Of a stretch of 64,000 nt of DNA, positions 1 through 10,300 are shown piece after piece. Source of the DNA: Stipa capillata. Taxonomy: Eukaryota > Streptophyta > Magnoliopsida > Poales > Poaceae. Under the pieces are notes generated by a model. That model saw only the letters and a program-made list of their open reading frames with translations, did no database searches and was not told where the DNA came from. The position numbers were made by a program, and so were the translations under genes. Position 1 is the stretch's first letter; the number at the start of each line of letters is the position of its first letter. The stretch is taken from the NCBI GenBank assembly GCA_019208055.1, contig JAGXJF010004264.1, positions 248,001 through 312,000 on the forward strand. The letters run 5' to 3'.

Positions 1-319
1 TTTTTCTTTCTTAGATTATTGGCCTGGATTCTAGAAAGGCGAGCTACGAATTAAGCGGTTTGCGGCGCGGAGTCATGTTGTTTTCAACGCATTTGCAACT
101 ATTAGTGTACTTGAGTCCAAAATGGATCCTTTTGTGGTTATAGTTCTTATGTGGTCGTATGGGATTGATGCTTTGTAAGGAGTACTTTGCTTAGCAGTAG
201 AGCCTTTGAGATCATGGATCGGCTTGTGATCCGGCACGGCAAAACTGAATGGATATAGGTGGTGGTCGCAGTTTCAGAAATGAAATTAGAAACTTTGCTC
301 CTCATTCGAGAAAAAAGAG
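1..319. other. Left flank, no gene recognised
   Basis: This is AT-rich sequence to the left of the transposon that starts at 323. The only open frame is short and runs past the transposon boundary, so it is not believable as a gene. I see no promoter, repeat or RNA gene. Confidence 0.5.
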
Positions 320-322
320 TAA

Positions 323-361
323 GGACCCGTTTGGGAAACCTGGAAAAATATACCCCTGTAA
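323..361 (+). repeat. Left terminal inverted repeat of PIF/Harbinger
   Basis: This 39-bp end pairs imperfectly with 6338-6380. It also has a local palindrome: TACCCCTGTAA (351-361) is repeated inverted at 367-377. The TAA target duplication lies immediately outside. Confidence 0.78.
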
Positions 362-402
362 ACAAATTACAGGGGTATTTTACAAAGCTCTAACAAAACC
401 CT

Positions 403-818
403 CACTACTGCAGAAACAGCTATAGAAGCCATCTTAGCAGTGACGAGCACCGAAAAAACACGTCACTAGTAAACCAAAAATTTACCAGTGGCGGGCGTCA
501 ATTGTCACGTGTCACTGGTAAATAATTACCAGTGACGAGCATCTATTACTGCCCGTCACTGGTAACGTAGCAATTACTAGTAGCGGGCGCACAGAGGAGC
601 TCGTCACTGATATATTATTTACCAGTGACGTGCGCATCAGAGAGCCCGTCACCGATACTATTTCCCGCCAAACTTGCTCCTGGCCTGCATACTAGTGACG
701 AGCGGGTAGCCCGTCACTGATAACCACTTACTAGTGGCGGATCACCAGTGACGGGCCTGCCCGCTCGTCACTAATGGGCATTTTAGGCCCGTCACTGGTG
801 GCCTTTTCTGCAGTAGTG
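403..818. mobile_element. CACTA-type MITE nested in the PIF element
   Basis: The element begins CACTACTGCAGAAA and ends with the inverse, TTCTGCAGTAGTG. The 3-bp sequence CCT is duplicated at 400-402 and 819-821, the target size used by CACTA (En/Spm) transposons. The 416-bp body has no ORF. It is built from many direct and inverted copies of a short CCAGTGACGGGC-like word, which resembles subterminal transposase-binding arrays. Because it sits inside the PIF element, it inserted later. A related element lies at 33449-34592. Confidence 0.85.
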
Positions 819-960
819 CCTCAAATACAAGGGTAATCTTTTTGGTTATTTGGGTAAGGAAGTATTTAAACCAGTGAGCTGAGTTGAATCCAGACGTGAG
901 CATAGTGAGCTGAGCTGATCTCTTAAATCACATATATATATAGCATAAGCTCACTATATA

Positions 961-980
961 GCTGAGCTGAGCTGAGCTGA
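961..980. repeat. (GCTGA)4 microsatellite
   Basis: Four tandem copies of GCTGA. Scattered GAGCTGA words occur on either side (about 880-1050), suggesting an older expanded patch. Confidence 0.7.
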
Positions 981-2699
981 AAATGACTTATATAGCATAG
1001 TGAGCATAGTTATAAATTCATGTAATTCATATAGCTGAGCTGATCTCTTAAGAAAAGATGCATAGAGCGAAACATACACACAAAGATCAGCTACTGTAAA
1101 AGAAAAGCGAGGAGTTTTAACGCTGGTTGTAGTTTGGCAAGCAGTCACAGCAAAAAGAGCAAGGCAAAAAGAGCAGCAGCAGGTGCTCCTGGCAATATTG
1201 TAGCACGATCCATGATAGCATCCTCCGTGCGTACTGACGCAATCTTATACGGATCCTCGGTTTAGTATGGGTATCAAAGCTAGAGCACCGAGCTGTGTGA
1301 AGTACATAAGGTGTATATGCATGTAATGTTTAAGCAGAATGAGCATAAAATCAAAACAGAACGTATGGTATCGAACAACGCCGACGAGGACAGGAACACA
1401 ATATTGCCAATTTAAGCAGAAGCAGATCTCCATTGTTGATTGTACAAAAGGTGCAATTACACAGTACACCATCCAACTAAGTTACGTTTTTTCACAAACT
1501 AAGCCAAAAAAGTGATGTTCTCTCACAGGGAGGGGGAGAGGGGGCCTCTCAACTGCAGCCTGAAAACAGGTTCAGAAATGACTATTTAAGCAAAGGTCTG
1601 AAGAGCAAAACTTTTCGTATAAGACAAGTAAAGAATTTTACCTTTGATAAAACACGCAGACTTACATCTTGATGTTGAAGTACTCAGGATCAAAATGGTG
1701 CAGCCTTACATATCCATCCTCACCACCACTCGAAAAGCTGACATCACATGGAGAAACAAGATCATTAGAATTGGAATTCATAGAAGACATGACAAATCAA
1801 GAATGAAGTTCAACAAGGGAGCTGAAAAAAAACCATATTTCTCAAAAGCATTTGGAGAAACATAAATTAGCCATCACGGAAATAAAGAAATACATCACAA
1901 AAAGGTGGAATGATAGCTCTCATAAATTGTATTACCAAAATGTATTCGGTTGAAATCACTGAGCTACCAAAACCATGAGATACACAGACTTCAATAGGTA
2001 CAATAAAAATAGAGCAAGAAAGCATGATCATTGGTAGAATTAGTAGGTTAGATACTTTAAAAAAAATAGGGGACCATGTAGCTCTCATATCCAACTTTTC
2101 ATCAAAATAAGGTAAAACATTAGATGTTAGCCATCACAAAACAAAGTAAGAAAATTAAGCATATACGAAGTTCACATGTTTTACTATGTTTCCGAAACTA
2201 GGATAGAAGTGGTATGATATGGATCAACAGGAAGGTATTTTTCACATATAACTCTACCCCATCATCTCATTAGTTGTTACAACATTTCAAATAAGGGTAA
2301 AAAAGTACCACAAAGTAGAGTTTGGAGGTGAAAATGATGCACCTTAATAGAGCCGTACCTTCACCACCATTGATTACAGGCCTAGGTCAAACGAAGGACA
2401 GTCATCTATCAGTCTCTGAATCTTGGGATCTCTCTGTGTTGGGTTACTTGGAGTAGAAGAGAGGCCATTGCTAGTTGTCAAATATGGATCAACATAAGCA
2501 ACATTAGTGTACAATTCTCAATACATAAGCAAAAAACTGTCAAGTCACTTACATAGAGTTCCAAGCTTCGCCACTTCCTTCTTCAACCACAACCCTCGAA
2601 GCCTTGAATCATAACACAGAAAAAGCTCCCGATTCATTGAATCTTTAAAGACATCGAAAACAAGCATTTGCAAATTGAGTATTGTTGTCCTTGTTGCAA

Positions 2700-3728
2700 C
2701 GCTTGGTCTTTCATCCTTGAGTATTATTCTCTCTGGAGTTCAACGTAAGCTAGCATGTTATCTTCAATGCGTGGTGCCGATGTGGACCCTTTTTGCTTCT
2801 TGGGCCTTGCTCCTTATCCTCCACGAATCCTACTCCTTGAGTTAGCATGATCTTCATCATAGTCTTCAGCTGCAAATTCTTCATCATTGTGATCTGCTGA
2901 TAATTGAGGATCAAAACTCCTCCTAATGGCATCCCTTCTTTCAACTTCATACATGGAGTTTTGTCCTTCATCTTTAATGGCGTAATTGTCTATTCCTTGG
3001 CTTTCTATGACCGTCGTTTTTGGAGGCGGATCTATGGTACTCTCTCTTTCACCTCTGAGATGTTTCCTACTGGCACTTGACTCCTTGTTTTTCCTTCTAG
3101 CATCAGAACCTGTATTCAAGGTGCTCTCTCTTTCTTTTCTCGATTGAGTGGGCAAACTAGAAGTGAAGCAATGTTTTCCTTGGGCCAATTGACCTATTAA
3201 GACATCAAGTGAGTCTATAAGAAAACAGTAGCTACCCTAGATCATTTAAAGGAAAAGCACTAATTTACCTTCATACAAGAGATCCAACGCCTCAAACAAT
3301 GGAAAGCTCTTATTTTCATACCTCCTTAGCTTTGGGTCCTCCTATCAAGTAATAGAAGGATCAAAGATAGTTTGGATACAACTAAAAAGATTGAATTATA
3401 ATGGTTAGAAGCTTACTTCAATGATCTCATCCCATTTCTCAGCTGTGGTGTTTATAATGCATGCGGTTGGGTTCCATGAAATGCCACTACGCCTGATGAT
3501 TGATTTAATTGTCTTGTAATCCTTTTTCAATTGGCCTTCTTTATCTTGAATTTGTGACTTGGTGAAACTAGCTTCTGGAAATAGCTTGTTGATATCCTTC
3601 ACGATTCAATTCAAACCTTCAGAACACCATCCATTCTGACCACGGTAGTGAGAAAGATTGTATTCAGTGAGTACTTCGACCAGTTCCTTTTCATACTTTG
3701 ATGTCCACATCGCCCTTTGTGCCATTAA
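2700..3728 (-). pseudogene. Myb/SANT-like accessory ORF of PIF/Harbinger (broken)
   Basis: In this superfamily this protein partners the transposase and binds DNA. On the minus strand the reading starts near 3728 with a tryptophan-containing Myb/SANT-like helix region (WTSKYEKELVEVL) and continues through KDYKTIKSIIRRSGISWN and EKWDEII, the pattern of the plant Myb/SANT-like family. A TGA near 3603 interrupts the domain. The frame then runs through two splice junctions (donor near 3417, small exon about 3344-3268) into an acidic and basic low-complexity tail at 3188-2814. It lies downstream of the transposase on the same strand, as expected. Family identity is well supported; exact exon borders are approximate. 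Confidence 0.72.
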
Positions 3729-3832
3729 AATCTAGAACAAAGAAGAGAAAAAGATCAAACATAGAATCGTTGAAACTAACAGAAATAAGATAAAATAACA
3801 AAATAAGACAATACATCATCTAGTGTTAATGC

Positions 3833-5197
3833 TCATCGAGTAGATCTCCGTTGCATTCTTCGGTTCCTACTTCTTTCATAATCTATCGACATCTTCTTTG
3901 CTATGTCATCTCTCAGCGCATTGCCCACGTTTCTTTGGTTGCTTGATGGCGTAGAACCCTCTCGTGGTGTATCATCACCACTAGGAAGAGTGACAAATTT
4001 ACGAGGGTCAATCAGGGATTTTGTTGTACTAAGCCATTCGTCGTCACCTCTGTGGCTCCGGATTACATTATGTAGTACAACTGCGGCTATAGGAATTTTT
4101 ACTTGAGTCTCTATTGGGTAATATGTACCTACCCTCAATATAGGAAACCACATCTTTAGAATTCCAATAACCCTCTCAATATGGTTCCGTAGACGCGCAT
4201 GGCGAAGATTAAAGAGTTCTTTGTAGTCTTTCGGTCGACAGTTGCTCCAACCTTGCTCTTTGAGATGGTACCGAACTCCTCGGCAGGGAGCAAGAAAGCT
4301 TGGTGTATTTGCATAGCCTCCATCCACCAAATAGTACTTCCCATTAGGTACTTGGAAACCTGATTGGATAGCAGACTTTAAGACCCCGGCGTCTGATGCT
4401 GATCCCTCCTAACCAGTGGAAACATATACAAAATTCAAATCGAAATCACACACAACCATAACATTTTGTGATAGGGTCCCCTTCCTATTCCTATAAGGTG
4501 CAGCTTCACTGCTTGATATTGTCACAGGGACATGAGTCCCATCAATTGCCCCTAGGCAGTTCTGCAATGAGGAAATTAGAGTTACTAATTAAGATAAAAT
4601 AGGAGAGGATAGAGGTTACTAGACTTCACAGCCATAGATGACATGTACCTGAAAGTAAGGCCAAAACTGTGGACTCGAGGATATTTTTCAATGGGTGTCC
4701 ATAGATGGAGGTGTGATAAGCTCAGATGTTAACGATGTAATTGCATCAAAGCATGCACCGATATGCTTGTGGATGGTCTCTGTGCTTTGCTGGAATCGAT
4801 CGGTCAAAGTTTAGAAACTAGCATTCCGGGAAAGCATGTATATGAAGATTCCTAATTGCTCCTCGATGGTAACACCTCTTGTGTTTTGCAAAAGATTTTT
4901 TGTTCTAAGATGGTTGCAAAGTGCCTGAAAAATGTGGGACTCCATTCTAAGAATATTGCGACATCTATCCGAGTGCCCTTCCAATAGCTCAGCGATGTAC
5001 TTTGCACCAGTAAGGATCGATGTATTGCATGGAGTTTTAATTCTCCTAGAAGCTTGGTATAACGCCGGGAAAACTAAAAGCATCATTTCTTCTTCCTTTT
5101 CCTCCTCGAAATCAGTAAGAACAAGATTAGCTATATTCAAATAATCCAAAATTTGTCCTAACAAATCAAGGTAGTTTAATGAGAAAAATTGAAGCAT
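3833..5197 (-). pseudogene. PIF/Harbinger DDE transposase (broken)
   Basis: This would encode the endonuclease-type transposase (DDE_Tnp_4 family) acting in the nucleus. Seen on the minus strand in order: an N-terminal helical region (5197-4811), an exon that ends QFWPYFQ, an intact GT-AG intron at 4648-4562, then GAIDGTHVPV (first catalytic Asp region), GSASDAGVL (second Asp), YYLVDGGYANTPSFLAP and NHIERVIGILK (catalytic Glu region). Damage: a frameshift at about 4811, TGA at 4688-4690, and TAG at 4409-4411 at a position where the family usually has the Trp of a GWEGSA motif. The intron is still clean, so decay is recent or mild. Identity is strong; the start codon is a guess. Confidence 0.85.
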
Positions 5198-5709
5198 CTA
5201 TACATAGCAAGTACTGTAAGGAACAAGATGGCTGCCTTTAACTAAAGGAACATAGGTCAGTGAACTAACTTTAATGTTAGGGAGTGTCTTTGACTATTCT
5301 AAACTAACTTTAAGCAGGCACAAATCTAGATGACCTTTAAGGCACTAAATATCACGAGTCATTGTGAATTTGAGATCAATAAATGTATAAATGTATACAG
5401 CTTAGGTAGTACTAATCTTTGTACTAGTTGCTGTACTTCGACCTGTAGCTCTTAAGTTTGGGCAGCTGCTGCAAACCAAAGATCTGAACCCTGGCACTCT
5501 ACCTTCACAGCTCTCACAGCGGCATCAGGCGTTGGCTCCTCATTGATTCCAAATCTACTTCATGCTGACAAATCTAATCACATCTATATACCACACACAC
5601 ACAATATAATCAAAGACTCCAATTATGGCGTACTACAATCGTGGCGACAATAGAGATCGATGCAGGGTGTACTGGATGTCGCCATGGTGCTGAGCATGGT
5701 CTCAAATCA

Positions 5710-6180
5710 AATCATTCACCGACCAGGTTGGGAAGGAGCATTACACCTACATCGTGCATCACATGAACTTCCCAGAGCGACAGATCGGAGGGTGGGGAGT
5801 AGGATCGGACCTTCTTGATGGCGATGGTGATGTAGAGGTAGAGGAGGAGCAGCATGAGGACGGTGACGCAGAGGTAGAGGAGGAGCTTCTTGATAGCGAC
5901 GACGACGGCGACGCAGCGGTGAGCTTCTTGATGGCGACGGCGACGCGTTCTCGGCGGCTCCTTGAGCGCCGGATCTAATCGCCGGGGATGGGGACGGAGA
6001 AGAGGCGGAGGCAGGGAAGCCAGGGAGGGAGGAGAGGGCCTGGCCACCTGCTTCTCTGTGCTCCGACCGCGACTGGGATTGAGGAGGAGCTGTCGGCGGC
6101 GGCCCCATCTCGATTGAGAAGGAGCAGCGACTGGGATTGAGGAGGAGCTCTCGGCGGCGGCCCGATCTCGCCACGAGCAG
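5710..6180. other. GC-rich repetitive segment upstream of the transposase
   Basis: The segment is rich in GGCGACG and GAGGAGG words and is open in several frames, with Arg/Pro/Ser-rich or Asp/Glu-rich translations and no recognised domain. It contains internal duplications: GATGTAGAGGTAGAGGAGG-type units near 5830-5885, and a GACTGGGATTGAGGAGGAGC unit near 6069 and 6128. It lies at the 5' side of the transposase gene and could be its leader or promoter, or a captured host exon. I would not call a protein here. Confidence 0.45.
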
Positions 6181-6337
6181 GAGCAGGCCCGATATCTATC
6201 GGATTAAAAAACCGAGCACTGGAGAGGAGAATCATTTTCCGGGCATAAATGAGAAACCGACGGAAATGGGCTGGCCCAATACCGGGCATCCAAGCAGTAA
6301 TTTTCGGCCCTATCGTTTTTTCTTCGTGGGCTATAAA

Positions 6338-6380
6338 TTACAGGGGTATTTGGGCCAATACCGGGCTTCTAAATGGGGCC
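6338..6380 (-). repeat. Right terminal inverted repeat of PIF/Harbinger
   Basis: Read on the minus strand this matches the left end, sharing the GG.CCC start, a central CC.GG and the TACCCCTGTAA core. TAA follows at 6381-6383. Confidence 0.75.
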
Positions 6381-6383
6381 TAA

Positions 6384-7168
6384 GAGTACATGATATGATC
6401 TGGTTTATATAAAAGGAAGTTTTAGCCTCTTGTCGAAGAAGTATACACATGGGCTATTAGCTCATGGGGCCATGAATGTAATGTAGGAATTGCTTCTCGT
6501 CAAAAATGCAAAACATAAATTCTCCCCAAAGAAAAGTTTCACCAACTTTTTTGAAAAACATAAACCTTAAATTAAAGTATACCAACGGCCAGTTTACGGT
6601 TTCTGTAATGTGATATCTTGCATTATGCATCTAGATAGTCTTCTAAAATTTCTAAAATTCCTTTATTTTTCCTTCAAGATTTATGTGGAGTAGTAGCCTA
6701 TTCCATACGAGTTTCAGGGCAACTCTTTGCTGCCGTGTCTTGGACTCTTGGTTCGAACACTTTACATGATGCATCTAAATCACTGTACACTTCAAAAGTA
6801 CTTGATCAATAATTGCAATCGGGCACTCACAAATTCGATGGAAATAATGAGAATAGAACGTTGGTTGCTCACTATGCCCTCCTCCATGCATGCCATGAAT
6901 GGGTTTAGATCAGAATCGCCCTAAGAGCAGTGACAATAATAAACACGAGCAGAAGTATTTTAATCACACTAACAAATATATTTTCGAGATTTACATTAAC
7001 TAATATTGGATACATAGGACAGCAAATCCATATCCCAACAAATGAGCAGTAAAACTAACCGATAGCTATAACAAAGTGTCATGGCATACATTCTTCTTTT
7101 TATTAGATCACACATGTAGAGAAACGTGAGCAACATAGAGTGAAAGGGTGACACCATATAGCAATGCA
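6384..7168. other. Intergenic, no gene recognised
   Basis: AT-rich spacer between the PIF element and the 3' end of the first Gly/Ser-rich gene. Its ORFs are short and resemble nothing I know. The last part contains the 3' flank of the minus-strand gene at 7169-7705. Confidence 0.5.
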
Positions 7169-7705
7169 TCAAGGGTTTCCACCAGTACCAGACCCAAAAC
7201 CATGGCCGTCCCCATAACCTAAGCCCGATTCATTACTGGAGCCCCGCCCATACCCTCCACCCTGACCGTACCCAGACCCTGAACCTGACCCACTGCCACC
7301 TCCATGACCATACCCTTGCCCGCCACCCGATCCGGCTCCAGAGCCAGCGGAGGACCCTGCCCCTGACCCGCCTGAACCGGCATATGATCCCGCGTTAGAC
7401 CCGGCAGACGAGCTGGCCCCTCCAATGGAGACCGACCCTGATCTAGACTCGGAGGTAGAGCCTGCTCCAGCCACTGAGCCAGAGCCAGAACCTGATCCAG
7501 ACGCAGACACGCCTCCTGTGCCCACCCCGAGGCCAAGCCCAAGACCGAGCCCGAGCCCGGCACCCTGCCCCTCGCCTCCGCCCAACCCAATGCCAAGGTC
7601 CATCCTGGCCACATGTCGGCTCTCCACCAGGTCACCTGGCATCAAACACCCGAAAACCACCAGCAATAGGGCAGCAGCAGCCACACCGCCCCTGCCGCTC
7701 GCCAT
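7169..7705 (-). CDS. Secreted glycine/serine-rich protein 1
   Basis: This 178-residue protein starts MASGRGGVAAAALLLVVFG, an Ala/Leu/Val signal peptide that probably ends around residue 29 (before RHVARMDLG). The mature part is Gly/Ser/Ala-rich: GLGLGLGLG blocks, then SGSGSG, SSAGSNAGSYAGS, and a C-terminal GYGHGGGSGSG/GYGQGGGYG part with Tyr. Such proteins are usually called glycine-rich cell-wall proteins; a structural wall role is inference. It is a paralogue of the genes at 9605 and 28989, sharing the Arg...DLGIGLG start of the mature chain, and is transcribed away from the 9605 gene. A TATA box lies 115 bp upstream of the ATG. The antisense strand is also open because of codon bias, but that is a shadow. 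Confidence 0.82.
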   Translation of the reverse strand: MASGRGGVAAAALLLVVFGCLMPGDLVESRHVARMDLGIGLGGGEGQGAGLGLGLGLGLGVGTGGVSASGSGSGSGSVAGAGSTSESRSGSVSIGGASSSAGSNAGSYAGSGGSGAGSSAGSGAGSGGGQGYGHGGGSGSGSGSGYGQGGGYGRGSSNESGLGYGDGHGFGSGTGGNP

Positions 7706-7817
7706 CCTCGGGCACCACTACTCAGTCACTCGAACACCTTCCTGATCGCGATCACCACCGTTTCCGTGTGTCTTCGATCTGGTTCCTTGGGATGCAGAAG
7801 GAAAGACCCGCGCGGTT

Positions 7818-7827
7818 GCTTATATAG
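7818..7827 (-). promoter_or_regulatory. TATA box of Gly/Ser-rich gene 1
   Basis: On the minus strand TATATAAGC lies about 115 bp upstream of the start at 7705, leaving a plausible 80-90 nt leader. I see no better TATA nearer the ATG. Confidence 0.65.
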
Positions 7828-7896
7828 GAGAAGTTGGGCACGCGCGAGGCCAAGAGGAAGAGGACGACGCGATCGATCATGTCATTTGGCAGTGGG

Positions 7897-8142
7897 CATG
7901 CAAGCGCGACCAACCGGCCGGCCACGCATGCTGCAGTGGTGGTGTCACTGGTGTGGTGGTGCAAAAAGGTGCGTGCATGCTTTGATGGGTTTGAGCTAGT
8001 GGGGGAGTGGTTGCGATGGGTTGCCGCGCACATGCATGCCTGGAGGAGCAAGCACATGATCAATCGACACACCGGCCGGCGGGAATGGCGCGCGGCTTGT
8101 TTCAGCTAATCGCGCGCGCCCCCAGCATCTCCCTCCCTCCCT

Positions 8143-8199
<57 letters not shown>

Positions 8200-9393
8200 G
8201 CGGGCGCATGCACTAGCGTCAGATGGACCGTTGGGTCTACCTGATTTTGTACTTGGTGGTCCGGTCGAGCGAAAGTTGGAGATTCTTTGCTTTGCTCGGT
8301 TGATAATTGTACTTCGAAGAGTTCAGTATCTTAGTTAAGCAAAGTTGCAGTGATCTCTTAAGATGTACTCCTAACTATGTAACTGAAGTGCAAGCATACT
8401 TTTAAGATTGTAGGCTAAGCTGTGTCAGTGTGAAGTTAATGCTAACTGGGATTGTACTATTTGAAAGCATGTACTCCAGCTTCGTTGAGATAAGCGTGGA
8501 TGGTATTGGTGACACTAGTGACTAGCGAGGATATGAAAGCTACAGTGGTTTGGTGGAGTAGCTCGAATTCGCTTGGCTTGGGACATGCATGCACGCGCAA
8601 TAATGTTAGTGATGGAGCTTTTCCTCTTCATTTTTTACGGGGATGAAGCTTTTCTTCTTGACTTCGTTCCGAAGGGAAAAGAACCCCGCTGGGTTGCCCA
8701 AAAAGTCAAAGTCTTGGTGACCCAGTTAGCGGTAGATCTAGCCAGTAGATGGAAGAGGGTAAATACACACAAGAATTTATCTGCATTTCACTTCTGTTTC
8801 ATTTATATTTCGATAAATACTTCATATTCATTTCCTAACATCACCTAAAAACATCATTTCATAACTTTGTTCATAAAATCATATTAGAAACGCGGCGAAT
8901 TTTATCACGCTAACATCGATCATGGTGCTCTATTCATTTGTTGCTCCTCCAGCTTGCTGCAATGATGTGCATGATCATGTGAAAAAGGAAACCAAGCGTT
9001 CCAGTCGATACACAGCCGCTTTGCACGTATAGCAGCATGGTTAACATCAGCCACTCACCAGTCCACTAATTTTCTCGCCGCTAAATAAGCGCTGACCACT
9101 CCACACACTCTTCCCTGGCGCAGCATGCAGCTGCATGCCACAGCGCCCACGAGCGCCATCTTTTCTGCGCACCGAAACGAGGCCCATCAATCCCACAAAT
9201 TCCTCACGTTACCCCGAGACGTACGTGTCGCGCAGCCGCATGCAGCTGGTGCTGAGGAATAGCTCACCGGCAGCAACTAAACCCAGCCGCCCACTACACA
9301 CGCCGGCCGGCCGGGAGCACGATCGCATGCATGGTTCGCATTGAATTCTCTACTGATTCTTAGCAAAAGGCACGACCCCCAGCCACACATGCA
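7897..9393. promoter_or_regulatory. RY-motif cluster (CATGCA) between two divergent genes
   Basis: CATGCA or its complement occurs at 7897, 7974, 8031 (CATGCATG), 8207, 8584 (CATGCATGCA), 8968, 9124, 9132, 9239, 9326 (CATGCATG) and 9388. These are about eleven sites in 1.5 kb, all between the divergent starts at 7705 and about 9605. CATGCA is the RY core bound by plant B3 factors of the ABI3/FUS3/LEC2 group in seed promoters. Seed or embryo control of both genes is therefore suggested but unproven. Confidence 0.5.
8131..8198. repeat. (CCCT)n/(CT)n microsatellite
   Basis: About five CCCT units run into roughly 25 CT units. It lies about 0.4 kb upstream of Gly/Ser-rich gene 1, whose sense strand reads GA repeats, a kind of GAGA-element sequence seen in plant promoters. 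Confidence 0.9.
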
Positions 9394-9506
9394 CGGAGGC
9401 TAATCTGGAGCAAACACGCGCGCACACGATTCAACCACACCACCACTTCTTGTGGCAGCCTCTTATCGTCACTAGCTAGCACGGGCGCCTCTCGCTCTCG
9501 TCGACC

Positions 9507-9513
9507 TATAAAT
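9507..9513 (+). promoter_or_regulatory. TATA box of Gly/Ser-rich gene 2
   Basis: TATAAAT is placed about 100 bp before the first codons of the conserved signal peptide. This is close to the spacing in the paralogues at 7705 (about 115 bp) and 28989 (about 135 bp). Confidence 0.6.
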
Positions 9514-9604
9514 TGCCATGAGGTTTGTCAAAACTGTTGCATCATCCACAGGACAATCACTACTACTCGCTAGCTGTTGAGATAGGCAGGGTACAATTGA
9601 TTGC

Positions 9605-10300
9605 ATTAAGGCCATTGCTTTTGTAGCTGTAGTTGTCGCTGCCGCATCGCTTGCCCCAGTGGCTGAGAGCCGCTCCGCTCGGAAGGACCTTGGGATTAAC
9701 CTTGGGAATGGCCTTGGGCTTGGAGTTGGTATTGGTTTGGGTGCGGGTGTCGGCGCAGGCGGTTCTGGTTCTGGCTCCGGCTCTGGTTCTGGCTCCGGGT
9801 CAGGTTCCGGCTCAGGCTCAGGCTCGGGAGCTCTAGGCCTTGGACTTGGTGTTGGAGTTGGCATTGGTCTAGGTGCAAGTGGTTCTAGTTCCGGTTCAGG
9901 GTCTGGTTCGGCGTCCGCCTCGGGCTTTGGATCAAGTTCAGGTTTAGGATCTGGTTCTGGATCAGCATCGGCTTCTGGGTCAGGCTCAGGCTCAGCTGCA
10001 GGAAGTGGTGGGCTTGGACTTGGACTTGGAGTTGGTATTGGATTAGGTGGTGGTACTGGTGCCTCTAGCTCAAGTTCGGGGTCAGGGTCAGCTTCAGCTT
10101 CTGGCTCTGGATCTGGATCTAGTAGTGCTGCAAGCGCTGGATCAAGTGCAGGGTCTTCCACAGGATCAAATGCAGGCTCTAGTGCAGGATCCGCTGCAAA
10201 ATCAGGTGCTGGGATAAGTACAGGATCAAATGCAGGGTCTAGTGCCGGATCAAGTGCAGGTTCCCGTGCAGGGTCCGGAAGTGCGCAAGGCGTCCATTGA
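9605..10300 (+). CDS. Secreted glycine/serine-rich protein 2, start codon missing
   Basis: The open frame encodes about 231 residues: a signal-peptide-like IKAIAFVAVVVAAASLAP, then VAESRSARKDLGINLG and a long Gly/Ser/Ala tract. Three modules repeat a G-L-G-L-G-V-G-I-G-L-G run followed by a Ser/Gly run (starting near 9712, 9836 and 10009), then an AGSSAGS tail. The paralogue at 28989 reads M-K-T-I at the place where this gene has ATT-AAG (9605-9607), so the expected ATG looks mutated to ATT. The only upstream in-frame ATG (9518) lies 5 bp after the TATA box and meets TGA at 9578. The rest of the frame is unbroken, which is odd for a dead gene. It is either a fresh start-loss allele, a gene using a non-AUG start, or a missed upstream exon. 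Confidence 0.62.
   Translation: MKAIAFVAVVVAAASLAPVAESRSARKDLGINLGNGLGLGVGIGLGAGVGAGGSGSGSGSGSGSGSGSGSGSGSGALGLGLGVGVGIGLGASGSSSGSGSGSASASGFGSSSGLGSGSGSASASGSGSGSAAGSGGLGLGLGVGIGLGGGTGASSSSSGSGSASASGSGSGSSSAASAGSSAGSSTGSNAGSSAGSAAKSGAGISTGSNAGSSAGSSAGSRAGSGSAQGVH

Larger units (their letters stand above)
323..6380 (-). mobile_element. PIF/Harbinger DNA transposon, complete ends, inactive
   Basis: Both ends are visible. The left end starts GGACCCGTTTGGG at 323. The right end, read on the minus strand from 6380, starts GGCCCCATTTAGAAGC, and the two terminal stretches align over about 40 bp to a shared CCCCTGTAA. A 3-bp TAA target duplication flanks the element (320-322 and 6381-6383), as this superfamily uses. 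Inside, on the minus strand, are its two expected genes: a DDE transposase (5197-3833) and a Myb/SANT-like accessory protein (3728-2700). Both carry stops or frameshifts, so the copy cannot move by itself. The 6058-bp length includes a nested CACTA MITE (403-818). The superfamily call rests on protein motifs plus target duplication and I consider it secure; the exact subfamily is not assigned. Confidence 0.88.

Noticed and set aside
5712..6412. Several overlapping Arg/Pro- or Asp/Glu-rich ORFs in the GC-rich block
   Set aside because: They overlap in multiple frames, have low complexity and no homology I recognise. Treated as composition, not genes.
7425..7745. Plus-strand Pro/Asp/Glu-rich ORF opposite Gly/Ser gene 1
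   Set aside because: Same antisense effect of repetitive codons; no support for a separate gene.
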